Assembly (NCBI RefSeq): GCF_001020205.1
Contig: NZ_CP011663.1
Coordinates: 2,976,001-3,040,000 of the forward strand
Reading direction: 5' to 3'
DNA from: Clostridium sporogenes
GTDB lineage: Bacteria > Bacillota > Clostridia > Clostridiales > Clostridiaceae
DNA length: 64,000 bases
A program made the position numbers and the translations under genes. The notes below the pieces were generated by a model. That model was given only the letters and a program-made list of their open reading frames with translations, did no database searches and was not told where the DNA came from. Below are positions 35,083 through 44,883 of this stretch, one piece after another (within the stretch, counting starts at the first letter, position 1; the number at the start of each line of letters is the position of its first letter).

Positions 35083-35201
35083 ACTTTAATATGCATTTCA
35101 CAACGCTGTTTATTATAATCTAATAAAAACTAATAAAACTTATTTATAATTTAAATATTAATTATAACCTTTTATATTGTGTTAGCAAGCTTATTAAAAA
35201 T

Positions 35202-35942
35202 TTATTTTTTTCTTTTCATTTTTTCTTCAATAACTATTTTTATAAATTTAAAATTTCCTACCAAATATCTCTTCCACATCCTCCTTGGTTCTTGCATAAA
35301 TCTATAAAACCACTCTAACCCTATTTTCTGCATCCATTTAGGTGATCTTTTAGTTTTTCCAGCTACCACATCAAAACTTCCACCTACTCCCATACAAAAA
35401 GGTATATCTATTTTATCCATATTATTATGAAGCCAAAACTCTTTTTTAGGTGAACTAAAAGCTACAAATAAAATATCTGCTTTTGATTTTTTCATATCTT
35501 CAACTATATCTTTATTATCTTTTTCTGAAAAATATCCATTTCTATACCCAGCTATTTGTAGATTAGGATATTCATCTTTATACTTCTTTATAACCTTTTT
35601 TACAATATGTTCTTTTGCTCCAAAAAAATATATTCTATAGCCCTTTTCATTAGACAGACGAACTAAATTTTCCATTAAATCAATACCAGTAACTCTTTCA
35701 GGTAAAGGTTTGGCTAAAATCTTAGAAGCCCATACAATAGATTGACCATCTGCATTAATTAATGGACATTTTTGTATAACTGTTTTTAATTCATGATTAT
35801 TTTCCATTAAAACAACTTTCCCTGCATTTATAACTACATGTTGTACAGGCTTTCTTTCTTTTATATAGCACTCTATTTCCTGGATAGTTTCTTCCATAGT
35901 TAAAGCTGCTACATTACAATCAAACATTTTAACTGTTTTCAT
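35202..35942 (-). CDS. WecG/TagA/CpsF-family glycosyltransferase
   Basis: This GT26-family enzyme of 246 residues transfers N-acetylmannosamine(uronate)-type sugars to undecaprenyl-linked acceptors. Typical motifs are VVINAGKVVLM, LINADGQSIVWASK, RVTGIDLM, YFFGAKE and SPKKEFWLHNN, plus the C-terminal RSPKWMQKIGLEWFYRFMQEPRRMWKRY. The ATG at 35942 has AGAGGTGA eight bases upstream; the longer TTG/ATG frame into the previous gene lacks such a site. It is the last gene of the polysaccharide operon, and together with the UDP-ManNAc dehydrogenase it suggests ManNAc or ManNAcA in the polymer. Confidence 0.92.
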   Translation of the reverse strand: MKTVKMFDCNVAALTMEETIQEIECYIKERKPVQHVVINAGKVVLMENNHELKTVIQKCPLINADGQSIVWASKILAKPLPERVTGIDLMENLVRLSNEKGYRIYFFGAKEHIVKKVIKKYKDEYPNLQIAGYRNGYFSEKDNKDIVEDMKKSKADILFVAFSSPKKEFWLHNNMDKIDIPFCMGVGGSFDVVAGKTKRSPKWMQKIGLEWFYRFMQEPRRMWKRYLVGNFKFIKIVIEEKMKRKK

Positions 35943-37881
35943 TACTGCTATCACCTCTAATATCCTTATAATTTGTATACATATAGCATTTGTTATCATA
36001 AATAATTTTATTATTGTAAAATTCAATAGGCTCTTTAGATATAACTGAATAAATTTTAGGATTTATATTAAAATTGTTTTTTATTTTAACTCCTAAGGTT
36101 TTTTCTTTTACTAAAAAAGATTTTGAAATATATTTCTCTACAACTTCATAGGGTTTTGAAAAATAAAAATATAGTTTCTCTCCTTCTATACATAGCTTCA
36201 ATACATTATTACTGATTTCTTGTAATTTAACATTACTATGGAAAATATAGTTTACCTGCCCTATACCTCTAAAACTATCTTCTATAATTAACATTTCTTG
36301 TTTTTTTATATATGTAATAGCCCTTTTATGAATATTAGGTTTATATCCATCATGCTCACCATATATATATATTAAATCTGTAGTTTCTCCAAAATCCTTC
36401 AATTTAACTTTTGCCTTTTTAGACCAAAGAAAAGGTCCTGCTATTTTGGATTGTGAAAGTTCATTTTGGGTTAAAGTATTATGATTAACTGTATCTCTAA
36501 AATAATCTCTCCATTTTTTATCCACATTATATATATAGGTTCCTGGATCAACTAATACCGCTTTTTTATCATAATAATATACTAATGACAATGCATCGGC
36601 GTGTCCATGAGCTGCAATGCTTTTAAAGCCTAATTCACCTATATCAAACATAAGAAAGTTTTTATTTTCGCTAACTATTGCATATCCTCCTTTATCATAC
36701 ACTTTAAAACTTTTATATTTGTGCATACTAAGCTTTGTTATATCAGTATATAAACTTCCACATATAAATTTAACTTCAATACTAACTCTACTTATTGGTA
36801 CAAATAACTCTTTATAATATAAAGACGCTAGCTGAAGCACATATAAGTAATAATCTTTTTCTTTACCATCCAATTGAAGAATCTTTGCATCGTCACTATC
36901 TCCAAATTCTATAACTTCACCAGATTGATGCAACATCCCTATAAATTCTATCATTTTAAAAATAAGATCTTCATATATAGGTTCTTTTTTTATTTTTTTT
37001 AAGAAGAAATTATACTGAAGCATCATATCTAATACAAAAGTATGATAATGAGCCGCTTGCTCTTTATTAACCCCATCTTCATATACTTGAATTGGAATTT
37101 CTCTTTTTAATATTTTATATCCCTTTTCAAACCAACTTTGATCATACATAGGTTCAACACAATATCCTATTATTGATGTAATAGCAGCTTCTAGTATTAA
37201 GTGATTATTAGCAGATGAAAATTTCGAAAAATTATTAGATACATACTCCATAGAATTGATTATTGCCAACAACATATCCTGTTTAAATTGCCTATCCATC
37301 CTATCTTTTATTTGAGAATATGTAATAAGCCATTCATAAGAACGTATAGCAATTTCCATAGGAGAAGCCCAGTTTACTCCTTGCATAAAAGGATTATTTT
37401 TTATCCAATTATAAAAATGTTCCTTTAAACATATATATGAATCTTCTTTATTTAAACATTTATATTGAAGTGCAAGATTAGGTAAAAATAAATGCCTATT
37501 AATTTCCCAAGTAAACCTTACATCTCCTATATCTTCCCTACCTCTAAAACTTATATCAAAACTACTTTTATTTTTGGGCCATGTACCTTTCATACCCTTA
37601 TGCCAGTCTATTTTTTCTGATATATCATAAACCGTATTATAAACTTTTATTTTTGTTTCAAATTCATGATTTTTTACCATAAACTCTTGAAATATACTAT
37701 TAATTCTCTTGTCTACAAAATCTACATTTTTAATATTACGTTCATTTATCTTTAAAATAGATTTAGGTTCTGAATATCTTTTTTTATATATTTTCTTATG
37801 ATTTTTTTCATTAATTCTATATAAAATTTCTCCTATAGACATAGCTTTTAATCTATTATAAATCCATTTAAATTTTCTCAT
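35929..37881 (-). CDS. Heparinase II/III-family polysaccharide lyase
   Basis: This 650-residue protein has an N-terminal helical toroid (about 1-360) beginning NRLKAMSIGEILYRINEK, then the beta-sandwich heparinase II/III-like domain with AAHGHADALSLVYYYDKKAVLVDPGTY near residue 420. The toroid holds HYHTFVLDMMLQ. Such proteins occur in uronic-acid-containing exopolysaccharide operons and may trim or degrade the polymer. No signal peptide is evident, so its location is unclear. The gene overlaps the WecG-family start by 14 bases. Confidence 0.88.
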   Translation of the reverse strand: MRKFKWIYNRLKAMSIGEILYRINEKNHKKIYKKRYSEPKSILKINERNIKNVDFVDKRINSIFQEFMVKNHEFETKIKVYNTVYDISEKIDWHKGMKGTWPKNKSSFDISFRGREDIGDVRFTWEINRHLFLPNLALQYKCLNKEDSYICLKEHFYNWIKNNPFMQGVNWASPMEIAIRSYEWLITYSQIKDRMDRQFKQDMLLAIINSMEYVSNNFSKFSSANNHLILEAAITSIIGYCVEPMYDQSWFEKGYKILKREIPIQVYEDGVNKEQAAHYHTFVLDMMLQYNFFLKKIKKEPIYEDLIFKMIEFIGMLHQSGEVIEFGDSDDAKILQLDGKEKDYYLYVLQLASLYYKELFVPISRVSIEVKFICGSLYTDITKLSMHKYKSFKVYDKGGYAIVSENKNFLMFDIGELGFKSIAAHGHADALSLVYYYDKKAVLVDPGTYIYNVDKKWRDYFRDTVNHNTLTQNELSQSKIAGPFLWSKKAKVKLKDFGETTDLIYIYGEHDGYKPNIHKRAITYIKKQEMLIIEDSFRGIGQVNYIFHSNVKLQEISNNVLKLCIEGEKLYFYFSKPYEVVEKYISKSFLVKEKTLGVKIKNNFNINPKIYSVISKEPIEFYNNKIIYDNKCYMYTNYKDIRGDSSNENS

Positions 37882-37883
37882 TT

Positions 37884-39212
37884 TTAACTATTTCCTTTGC
37901 TTATTTTAGATATTACCCATCTAAATTTACCATTTTTAGTTCTTGGGATATCCTGTACTATGTTTATATCTATACTACTCTTTTGACCAAATCTTTCTTT
38001 TAGCCCCTTCATTAATATATCTATTTCATTATCATTGAATCCTTCTTCTGGTACTATTTTTATCTCAAAATCATCAAAATCATGTTGTATTACTTGAGAT
38101 TTGGCAACATGAGTTAATGGTTTAAAAGCATGAGTAATAATTGATGGACTTATATATCTTCCCTCTTTTGTTATAACCATATCTTCTTTCTTTGTTTCTA
38201 TAGGACTAATTATTCTATGCTCTATTTTACAAGAACATTTACTAGAACTAATTTTAGTATAATCATTAGTAACATATCTTATTAAAGGCATTGCATAATT
38301 ATGTATGGTACTTCCAACTAAGAATCCTTCTTTTGATTCATTCTCTTCTTCATCCAAGATTTCCGTAATACCGTATTCTTCATTAATATGAAGCCCTTCA
38401 TGATTTTTACACTCTGACGCACTAACAACTCTTTCTGCCAATCCATAAAAATCCCATATTTTACATTCAAATCTATCCTCTATTAATTTTCTTTGAAAAT
38501 CATATATAGGCTCAGATGAGGTAAATACGGCTTTTAATTTAATTTTATCATTAGTTTTTTCCAAATACTTAGCAATAACATAAGCTGTAGAAGGATATGC
38601 TTGCAACGCTTTCCCATTATATCTTTTAAATTCATCTATATAATATTTCATATTTTCATCTGATAAATAAAAAGAAGACAAGAATAATTGTTTTTGAATA
38701 TTATTTTTTTGCCAAAATATATGATCCTTTTCACTAACTTTTATTTCACTCCCTCTACAAACAACAATTCTATCTCCAATATCAATTCCTGCCCACCTCC
38801 ATTGTCTCCACACAGTAGCATTTTCAAAATTGATAGAATTTAAATCCCTATAAAAATGTGCTGGTGTACCTGTAGTTCCACTAGTATGCCCTTCATTTAA
38901 TAGCCATTTAGGCATATTAGTTGCCTTTAATTTATTAAAATTTTGTTTTATATCATTTTTAGTAAGAAGAGGTAATTTCCACAAATCCTTTTGTGCTCTT
39001 ATATCTGAAGGCATTAATTTATTCTTATTAAATATCTCCTTATAGTATGGTACATTTTCATAAGAATGCTTTACTATTTTCTTTAAATGCTCATCCTGAT
39101 AATTTTTTAGTTCCTGTTTAGAATAATGTTGGCTTTCTTCTAAAAATTTAAGCATCTTTTTAAATGTAATGCCCTCACGTAATACTTTGTTTTTCATCCC
39201 TTGTATAAACAT
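37884..39212 (-). CDS. PaaK/CapK-like adenylate-forming enzyme
   Basis: This 442-residue protein is related to phenylacetate-CoA ligase (COG1541). The nucleotide-binding loop EGHTSGTTGTPAHFYRD lies near residue 110, followed by DFYGLAERV and the C-terminal NGKFRWVISK segment carrying the catalytic Lys. CapK-like members occur in capsule clusters and are thought to activate an acyl or amino acid group for decorating the sugar; the substrate is unknown. Three cysteines (ASECKNH, SKCSCK) sit near positions 280 and 325 and may bind metal. Confidence 0.87.
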   Translation of the reverse strand: MFIQGMKNKVLREGITFKKMLKFLEESQHYSKQELKNYQDEHLKKIVKHSYENVPYYKEIFNKNKLMPSDIRAQKDLWKLPLLTKNDIKQNFNKLKATNMPKWLLNEGHTSGTTGTPAHFYRDLNSINFENATVWRQWRWAGIDIGDRIVVCRGSEIKVSEKDHIFWQKNNIQKQLFLSSFYLSDENMKYYIDEFKRYNGKALQAYPSTAYVIAKYLEKTNDKIKLKAVFTSSEPIYDFQRKLIEDRFECKIWDFYGLAERVVSASECKNHEGLHINEEYGITEILDEEENESKEGFLVGSTIHNYAMPLIRYVTNDYTKISSSKCSCKIEHRIISPIETKKEDMVITKEGRYISPSIITHAFKPLTHVAKSQVIQHDFDDFEIKIVPEEGFNDNEIDILMKGLKERFGQKSSIDINIVQDIPRTKNGKFRWVISKISKGNS

Positions 39213-39232
39213 TTGGCTTCACCTTCAATAAC

Positions 39233-40315
39233 TTATTTTTTTAACAATTTTCGAATTGTTTTATTCTTTTTGGCCCATAGAACTAATGAAATATAGTTAC
39301 TTAAATATATCTTTCTATTTTCATTAATAATATAAAAGTTATAATTCATATGTACTTTATCTGTCCAATCAAATTTATACTTTTCATCTCCTCTTAAAAA
39401 ATCAAATTCCATTCTACTTTTACTATAATTCTCTACTATATGTTTTAATAAAATACTCCCTACACCCTTGGTTAAATATTGTGAAGAATAAACAGGTATA
39501 TAATAGTAAACCTTTTTTTCTGTTTTAAAACCAAAATGAATAGCAGCTAAACTTCCATCAACTTTTAAATATGAGAATTCTAATTGGTCTTTTTCTTCTA
39601 ATTTAGGTATTAACTGTTCATAAAATTCAATATATTCTTTATTAAAAAAAATACCCTTTCCCCATTTTTCTCTGTGTAACTTTATAAATTCATCCCATAC
39701 TTCTCTATTCCATTTGGCATTTATATATATTTCTAGGTTATGATCTTTTTCTAATTTTCTTTCTCTACGTTCTATATCTTTTAATTGCTTTTTATTAATC
39801 TTATTATCAATACTTCCATATTTCAAATAAGGTGCCATTACACTTTGCTCAAAAAAGCATTTACTATGAAATACACTTTCAATTATTTGTTTAATTAAAT
39901 ATGTACTCCTATTTCTTGTATTAAAATTAGTTAATTCTATGTAATCCCATTTTTCTTTATTTTCATATATTACTTTAAAACCTCTTTTTAATAGCTCATA
40001 TTCATTATATTTTTTATGAAAATAAAAAGAACAATAGTCTGCAGTTTTGTTCACAATTGGATGCATTACCCTTGCTGTTATAAAGCCTACTTTCCTTTTT
40101 TCTATACATAAAGGCATTATGCCCATTATTTCCTTTTGATCTAAAATAAGTATTATAAAAATTTCTATTCCTTTATTGCACATATATTTTAAAAAATTAC
40201 TTATCCAATTCCAACTATAAAATATTTCTGGATTTTCACTGTCATTTATTAGATTTTCCCATTGTAAATTATACTTCTCTAATTCTTTAACGCTATTTAT
40301 AATCTGTATATTCAT
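39233..40315 (-). CDS. GNAT/FemAB-like acyltransferase (CelD/BcsL type)
   Basis: This 360-residue protein has the Acetyltransf_6-type fold: N-terminal WENLINDSENPEIFYSWNWISNFLKY, and central FGFKTEKKVYYYIPVYSSQYLTKGVGSILLKHIVENY. The motif EFDFLRGDEKYKFDWTDKVHMNY, typical of the CelD group, follows. Relatives transfer acyl or amino-acyl groups during cellulose or polysaccharide synthesis. It sits next to the adenylating enzyme, which could supply its activated donor. The location is cytoplasmic. Confidence 0.85.
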   Translation of the reverse strand: MNIQIINSVKELEKYNLQWENLINDSENPEIFYSWNWISNFLKYMCNKGIEIFIILILDQKEIMGIMPLCIEKRKVGFITARVMHPIVNKTADYCSFYFHKKYNEYELLKRGFKVIYENKEKWDYIELTNFNTRNRSTYLIKQIIESVFHSKCFFEQSVMAPYLKYGSIDNKINKKQLKDIERRERKLEKDHNLEIYINAKWNREVWDEFIKLHREKWGKGIFFNKEYIEFYEQLIPKLEEKDQLEFSYLKVDGSLAAIHFGFKTEKKVYYYIPVYSSQYLTKGVGSILLKHIVENYSKSRMEFDFLRGDEKYKFDWTDKVHMNYNFYIINENRKIYLSNYISLVLWAKKNKTIRKLLKK

Positions 40316-40331
40316 TTATATACCACCATTT

Positions 40332-40973
40332 CTAATAAACTATAGATTCAACAATATTATCTATTTTCTTTAAATCATATCCTTCATCTTTTAATTTTTT
40401 TATTAATATATCTTTATCATATCTTTTCTTTATTACTCTGCATGGAGATCCAACAGCTATTGAATAAGGTGGAATATCTTTTATAACTACTGATCCTGCT
40501 CCTATTATGCTTCCTTCTCCAATAGTTACTCCTTTTAATATAGAACAATTACATCCTATCCATACGTTATCTTCAATAACTACATCCTGAATAATATGTG
40601 ATGAATTTCTTACACTTAAATTTTCTTTAACATTATGATCATTAGTTATGATATAAGTATTTGCTGCAATCATAATATTACTTCCTATACTAATGCTTCC
40701 TATACCAGCATTTAGTATAGTATTATAAGATAATAAAGTATTATTTCCTATTTTTAATTTTCCTTCTTTATTAACTACAAAAACTACGTTCTTATCTATA
40801 AAACAACTATCACCTATGCTAATATTATCTATGTATCCACAAACTTCAGGCTTGTTTGCAAATACTATATTATGTCCTATTTTAGCCCCAAAAGCTCTAA
40901 ATAAATTTTTATAAAACCAACTATTCTTTTTCTGATTTATTAAATATGCTGCAAAATATATTTTCCCCTTCAT
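40332..40973 (-). CDS. Left-handed beta-helix acyltransferase (WcaF/Maa-like)
   Basis: This 213-residue protein carries hexapeptide repeats between about 45 and 185 (IGDSCFIDKNVVFV, IGNNTLLSYN, IEDNVWIGCNCSILKGVTIGEGSIIGAGSVV), ending with the VGSPCRVIKKR tail seen in CoA-dependent O-acetyltransferases. The catalytic His is probably in TNDHNVKEN. It likely acetylates the polysaccharide repeat unit or a precursor in the cytoplasm. The ATG follows AGGTGG. Confidence 0.88.
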   Translation of the reverse strand: MKGKIYFAAYLINQKKNSWFYKNLFRAFGAKIGHNIVFANKPEVCGYIDNISIGDSCFIDKNVVFVVNKEGKLKIGNNTLLSYNTILNAGIGSISIGSNIMIAANTYIITNDHNVKENLSVRNSSHIIQDVVIEDNVWIGCNCSILKGVTIGEGSIIGAGSVVIKDIPPYSIAVGSPCRVIKKRYDKDILIKKLKDEGYDLKKIDNIVESIVY

Positions 40974-41006
40974 TTATACCACCTATTTAATTAAAATTTT
41001 TCTAAT

Positions 41007-41615
41007 CTACTCAAATTTAATTAAGTGTTCTCTTATTTCTTTAGGAACATCTATCATTAATAATTCTTCCTTATTAAATATTTTTTTGTATTTAAATTCT
41101 GCAATTTTAAAAAATCCTGCCTTTTTTATAACATGATAGGAAATCTTATTATCTCTTGAAACTACTATATATTTATCTAAATTTTTATATTCTCTACTTA
41201 AAAATTTAAGCATAATATAATATAGATGTTTGCCTCTATATTTTTCAAAGGTATAACAATTAAATATATATATTCCTTCTGTTGGCAATATAAATATTTT
41301 ATTAATTTCCCTTATTGCATGACTTTTAAAAGCAACACAAGAATAGTGAGCTATTTGGTCATTTATAATTATTCCATATATAATATTTCCTTGTGCCATT
41401 TCCCCTTTTAATGTTTGAGATTTTTTTTGAGATAAACTTTCTAAATCTTTTTCATTTAAAATTTTAATATCTATATTATCTAAAAAATTTATATCTTCTT
41501 GTTTATATTGTTGCTTTAATATTAATACTTCATCCTTTATATAAACTTTTCTTTTTATTTTATTTAAAGCTTTATTAGCAATTTTTGAAAAGACTATTCT
41601 TTGAAAATTTTCCAA
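41007..41615 (-). CDS. GNAT-like N-acetyltransferase
   Basis: This 202-residue protein has a degenerate GNAT core: FNCYTFEKYRGKHLYYIMLKFLSREYKNLDKYIVVSRDN (the acetyl-CoA loop reads KYRGKHLYY) followed by SYHVIKKAGFFKIAEFKY. The basic N-terminal helix may contact the membrane or a lipid-linked sugar. The start is TTG with a perfect AGGAGG seven bases upstream. It abuts the deacetylase-like gene by two bases. It probably modifies an amino sugar; the substrate is unknown. Confidence 0.75.
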   Translation of the reverse strand: MENFQRIVFSKIANKALNKIKRKVYIKDEVLILKQQYKQEDINFLDNIDIKILNEKDLESLSQKKSQTLKGEMAQGNIIYGIIINDQIAHYSCVAFKSHAIREINKIFILPTEGIYIFNCYTFEKYRGKHLYYIMLKFLSREYKNLDKYIVVSRDNKISYHVIKKAGFFKIAEFKYKKIFNKEELLMIDVPKEIREHLIKFE

Positions 41616-41617
41616 CG

Positions 41618-42814
41618 CTATTCCTCCTGAATTGAATATTGTACATGATTATATACTCTAATAGTCCCTTTATATCGGCTTCCAATTTTATTTAATATAA
41701 AATTTTCTTTTGGAGTAACTAATTTAATAATATCTGAAGATATGTTTTCCCTATTTATACTAATAGTTAATTCTTTTCCTTCTATATTTTTATCTATGTC
41801 TAAAACAAAATTATTTTCATCTATTACTTTTATACTAGTAGTCTTATACGCTAAATAATATTCTGCTATCTCTGTTCCTGTAGCATACCAAAGATTATAT
41901 TTTTTTAAATATGAAAATATATATTTTAAATTATTTAAATCACTTACAATATTAGGATATTGTATTCTATTATCTGCTCTAAATGGAGAACTATGCTCCT
42001 GAATACTTATTATTTGTCCATTTTTAATCCTATAATCAATTAAACTTTCTATAGTTTTCCCTTCCACTGTTTTTTTATAAATTGTTTTAAAATATTTTTT
42101 ACTAAAAAACTTACTATAATCTTTTAAACTATAAAAAGATCCATCTATAGTAGAGGGAATATCCACTACATCATAAAATTTATCTAACTCATAATTATAA
42201 ATACTATTATCTTTTACTTCTTCTAATTGTGCGTCCCAATGCCTACACCACCACAAAAACCCAGTTTGGGAAATAGACTTATCTGAAAACTCATTATATT
42301 TATATCCACAATATTTTCCTCCCTTAGGGTACTCTCCTATTGCTTTATATAATATTTCTTTACCTATTTCTATATTCTCTATAGCTTCTTCTAAAGAATT
42401 AAAGGTTTCCCATTCTTCTTTAAATTCAAATCTATTTATTCCTGTAATACCATGAGTTACTCCATGATATGCTATCTCAATATTTTTACTTTTGTTTATT
42501 TCATTTAAAAAATCTACAAATTTATCATCTTGCAAAATTGTTGCAGAATAAATCTTTTTTTTACCATTAATGATGGGAGCTCTTTTACCTACTACAGTAA
42601 ATAATGTAGTTTTTACTTCTGGAAACTGTGTAAAAATACTTTTCTCGAGAATATCCCACATAGAATTTGAATCTTTACAAAAGTGCCCCCAGTCCTCTCC
42701 TTTATCTAATTTATTATTTTCATTTTTATCAACCCATACATTAGCAAAATCATCTATCATAAACATTACTGGACTTTGTGCATCCATTTTCCATTTACAT
42801 TTTTCAATTCTCAT
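41618..42814 (-). CDS. Polysaccharide deacetylase-like protein with EF-hand-like loop
   Basis: This 398-residue protein has NodB-type deacetylase hallmarks: VMFMIDDFANVW at the N-terminus (Asp-Asp metal/base motif), AYHGVTHG (HxxxH-like) near residue 145, and SIQEHSSPF further on. An insertion near residues 29-40, DKNENNKLDKGED, resembles a calcium-binding EF-hand loop. The C-terminal part (about 330-398) is beta-rich. No signal peptide is seen. The ATG at 42814 follows GAGGTG by eight bases, so the longer TTG frame is rejected. It probably removes or senses acetyl groups in the polysaccharide pathway. Confidence 0.72.
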   Translation of the reverse strand: MRIEKCKWKMDAQSPVMFMIDDFANVWVDKNENNKLDKGEDWGHFCKDSNSMWDILEKSIFTQFPEVKTTLFTVVGKRAPIINGKKKIYSATILQDDKFVDFLNEINKSKNIEIAYHGVTHGITGINRFEFKEEWETFNSLEEAIENIEIGKEILYKAIGEYPKGGKYCGYKYNEFSDKSISQTGFLWWCRHWDAQLEEVKDNSIYNYELDKFYDVVDIPSTIDGSFYSLKDYSKFFSKKYFKTIYKKTVEGKTIESLIDYRIKNGQIISIQEHSSPFRADNRIQYPNIVSDLNNLKYIFSYLKKYNLWYATGTEIAEYYLAYKTTSIKVIDENNFVLDIDKNIEGKELTISINRENISSDIIKLVTPKENFILNKIGSRYKGTIRVYNHVQYSIQEE

Positions 42815-42838
42815 CTTAAAACACCTCAATTGATAAAG

Positions 42839-43267
42839 TTATTCAGCTTTAATCTTAATTACTCTAGCTGGATTCCCTACCACTACTGCATTATCTGGCA
42901 CATTCTTTAATACTATTGCTCCTGCACCAATAGTTACATTATTACCAATAGTTATAGGTCCTAAGATTTTTGCACCTGCTCCTATTATTACATTATCTCC
43001 AAACTTTGGTACTTCATTGTATCCTGTCTTTCCTCCTATTGTAACTTGCTGACTTATAAAACAATTTGAACCTATCTCTGATTTTTTATGAATTACTACT
43101 CCCATTCCACCATACCCAAACTTTGTACCATTCCCTATTTCACACTCATAAGGTATTACACAATTATATATTAAAAAAATTAATAACTTTATAAGTTTTG
43201 GTATTATAGGTATATTCCATAAATATAATTTTCGCTCTAATCTATAAAAATATATAGCATTAAACAC
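42839..43267 (-). CDS. Serine acetyltransferase-like hexapeptide O-acetyltransferase
   Basis: This 142-residue protein of the CysE/CapG-like group has hexapeptide repeats from about 45 to 135 (GNGTKFGYGGMGVVIHKKSEIGSNCFISQQVTIGGKTG...NVVIGNPARVIK type). It lacks the long N-terminal helical domain of true CysE, as expected for polysaccharide O-acetyltransferases. The start is GTG after GGATGGTG. It lies between the flippase and the deacetylase-like gene, so the cluster encodes both acetyl addition and possible removal. Confidence 0.85.
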   Translation of the reverse strand: MFNAIYFYRLERKLYLWNIPIIPKLIKLLIFLIYNCVIPYECEIGNGTKFGYGGMGVVIHKKSEIGSNCFISQQVTIGGKTGYNEVPKFGDNVIIGAGAKILGPITIGNNVTIGAGAIVLKNVPDNAVVVGNPARVIKIKAE

Positions 43268-43281
43268 ATTAACACCATCCT

Positions 43282-44832
43282 CTAATTTGTCTTTTTTATT
43301 TTATTTTTTATTTTATCCTTAACATATTCAATTCCATCTACTTTTAATATATATAATAAAGCTATATATATACTACTGCTAATTATACTTACAATACTTA
43401 TATAAATTAACATATTTATTCTAGAATTTATATTCCAATTAATAAAATTTAAAGTCTTATTTATAAATATCATTAACCCATATTGGGCTATACCAGCAAT
43501 TAGGATTTTAAAAATATTCAAATAAAATCTTGTTAAATTTACATTTATAAACTTATTTTTCATATCTTTAAATAACAATATTGAAATTATTATCATAGAT
43601 ATAGATGTACTTAAGGCTAATCCATTTGCTTCCATTACCCTAATTAACAATAAACTTAATATAATATTAATTAATACCCCAATAATTCCATTTTTCATAG
43701 AAGTTTTAGTATCTTTTAATGCATAAAAAGCCCTATTTAACACATCTCTAATTCCTAAAAAGCAGATTTCTAATGAATAAAAAAGAAGTATTTGTGCGGT
43801 GTAAGTTACGTCCTTTTCTGTAAATTTACCATATCCAAATAATAAATTTACAAGTTCCCTTCTAAAAAATATAGATATTATAGTAATTGGAATCATCAAT
43901 CCAATTACTACATTTAATGAAGAAATGACTGTTTTAGAGAATTTTTCTATATTCTTTTCAGATGCATATTGAGATAAAATTGGGAAGATAAGTACCACTA
44001 ATAAATATCCTATTGAACTATATGTTGCTATATTTAATTTACTTGCTAAATTAATTGAAGTAATACTTCCCTGATCCAATGTAGATGCTAAAGATTTGTC
44101 TACCATTATATTTATTTGTTGAACCATTATTCCTATAGCCATAGGGCCGATCATATATAAAGCTTCTTTTATATAACTATTTTTAAAATTAAAATTAAAA
44201 GTATATCTATAATCATTTTTTATAAGCTTTGGTATAAACATAAGTACTTGCAATAAACTTCCAAATAATACCACCAAAACTGAATACTCCAAACCTTTAC
44301 TAGGATATATAAAAATTAATGCAAATATAATAGATAAGTGTAGTGGAATAGATAGAGCTGAGGTAATAATTAATTCTTTAAAAGATGTTAATATTCCTAC
44401 AAAACAATATATTATACCCATAAAAACCATAGAAGGTAAAATTATTTTAACTAATCTTAATGTACTTTCGTAAGTTTGACCCTTAAATCCCGGTGCTAAT
44501 ATTTTAATAATTTGGCCTGTATATATCTCTCCAATTATAACTAAAATTAATGAAATTAAGACTATAATATTAATAAAAATGTTAGCAAAATCATTGGCTT
44601 CTTTTTTACTCTTATTTATCATTAAATCAGTATATAAAGGAACAAAAGTTGTAGATATTACCCCTCCTAAAGTAGCAAAAATAAATCCTGGAAATGCCAC
44701 ACTAAAAATAAAGCTATCTGCTTGCCAACTTGCCCCTAATTTATATACTGTTACACTTTCCCTAACAAATCCTAATATTATACTAGTTAATGTTACAATT
44801 ATCATACCAATAGTGGTCTTCATTAATTTCAT
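43282..44832 (-). CDS. MurJ/MviN-family lipid-linked oligosaccharide flippase
   Basis: This 516-residue polytopic protein has about 14 membrane helices and MviN-type motifs (GFVRESVTVYKLGASWQADSF at the N-terminus; STTFVPLYTD). MurJ flips lipid II. Inside a Wzy-type operon with no other flippase, this copy probably serves as the Wzx-equivalent exporting the undecaprenyl-linked repeat unit. A general lipid II role cannot be excluded from sequence alone. The ATG follows AGGTGAG. Confidence 0.9.
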   Translation of the reverse strand: MKLMKTTIGMIIVTLTSIILGFVRESVTVYKLGASWQADSFIFSVAFPGFIFATLGGVISTTFVPLYTDLMINKSKKEANDFANIFINIIVLISLILVIIGEIYTGQIIKILAPGFKGQTYESTLRLVKIILPSMVFMGIIYCFVGILTSFKELIITSALSIPLHLSIIFALIFIYPSKGLEYSVLVVLFGSLLQVLMFIPKLIKNDYRYTFNFNFKNSYIKEALYMIGPMAIGIMVQQINIMVDKSLASTLDQGSITSINLASKLNIATYSSIGYLLVVLIFPILSQYASEKNIEKFSKTVISSLNVVIGLMIPITIISIFFRRELVNLLFGYGKFTEKDVTYTAQILLFYSLEICFLGIRDVLNRAFYALKDTKTSMKNGIIGVLINIILSLLLIRVMEANGLALSTSISMIIISILLFKDMKNKFINVNLTRFYLNIFKILIAGIAQYGLMIFINKTLNFINWNINSRINMLIYISIVSIISSSIYIALLYILKVDGIEYVKDKIKNKIKKTN

Positions 44833-44883
44833 ATTCTCACCTATATTTTACCTTCTAATTTTATATACTTATAAAAAATGCTT

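Larger units (their letters stand above)
34771..35201. other. IS right end, MITE-like element and flank
   Basis: No gene is visible in these 431 bases. They hold the 3' non-coding part and right terminus of the IS (to 34941), the right target duplication, a MITE-like element (34946-35082), and about 120 bases of AT-rich sequence before the end of the polysaccharide operon at 35202. No clear terminator for that operon was found. Confidence 0.6.

Noticed and set aside
35943..36026. N-terminal extension of the WecG-like enzyme
   Set aside because: The extension overlaps the heparinase gene, lacks family similarity and has no ribosome site; the ATG at 35942 has one.
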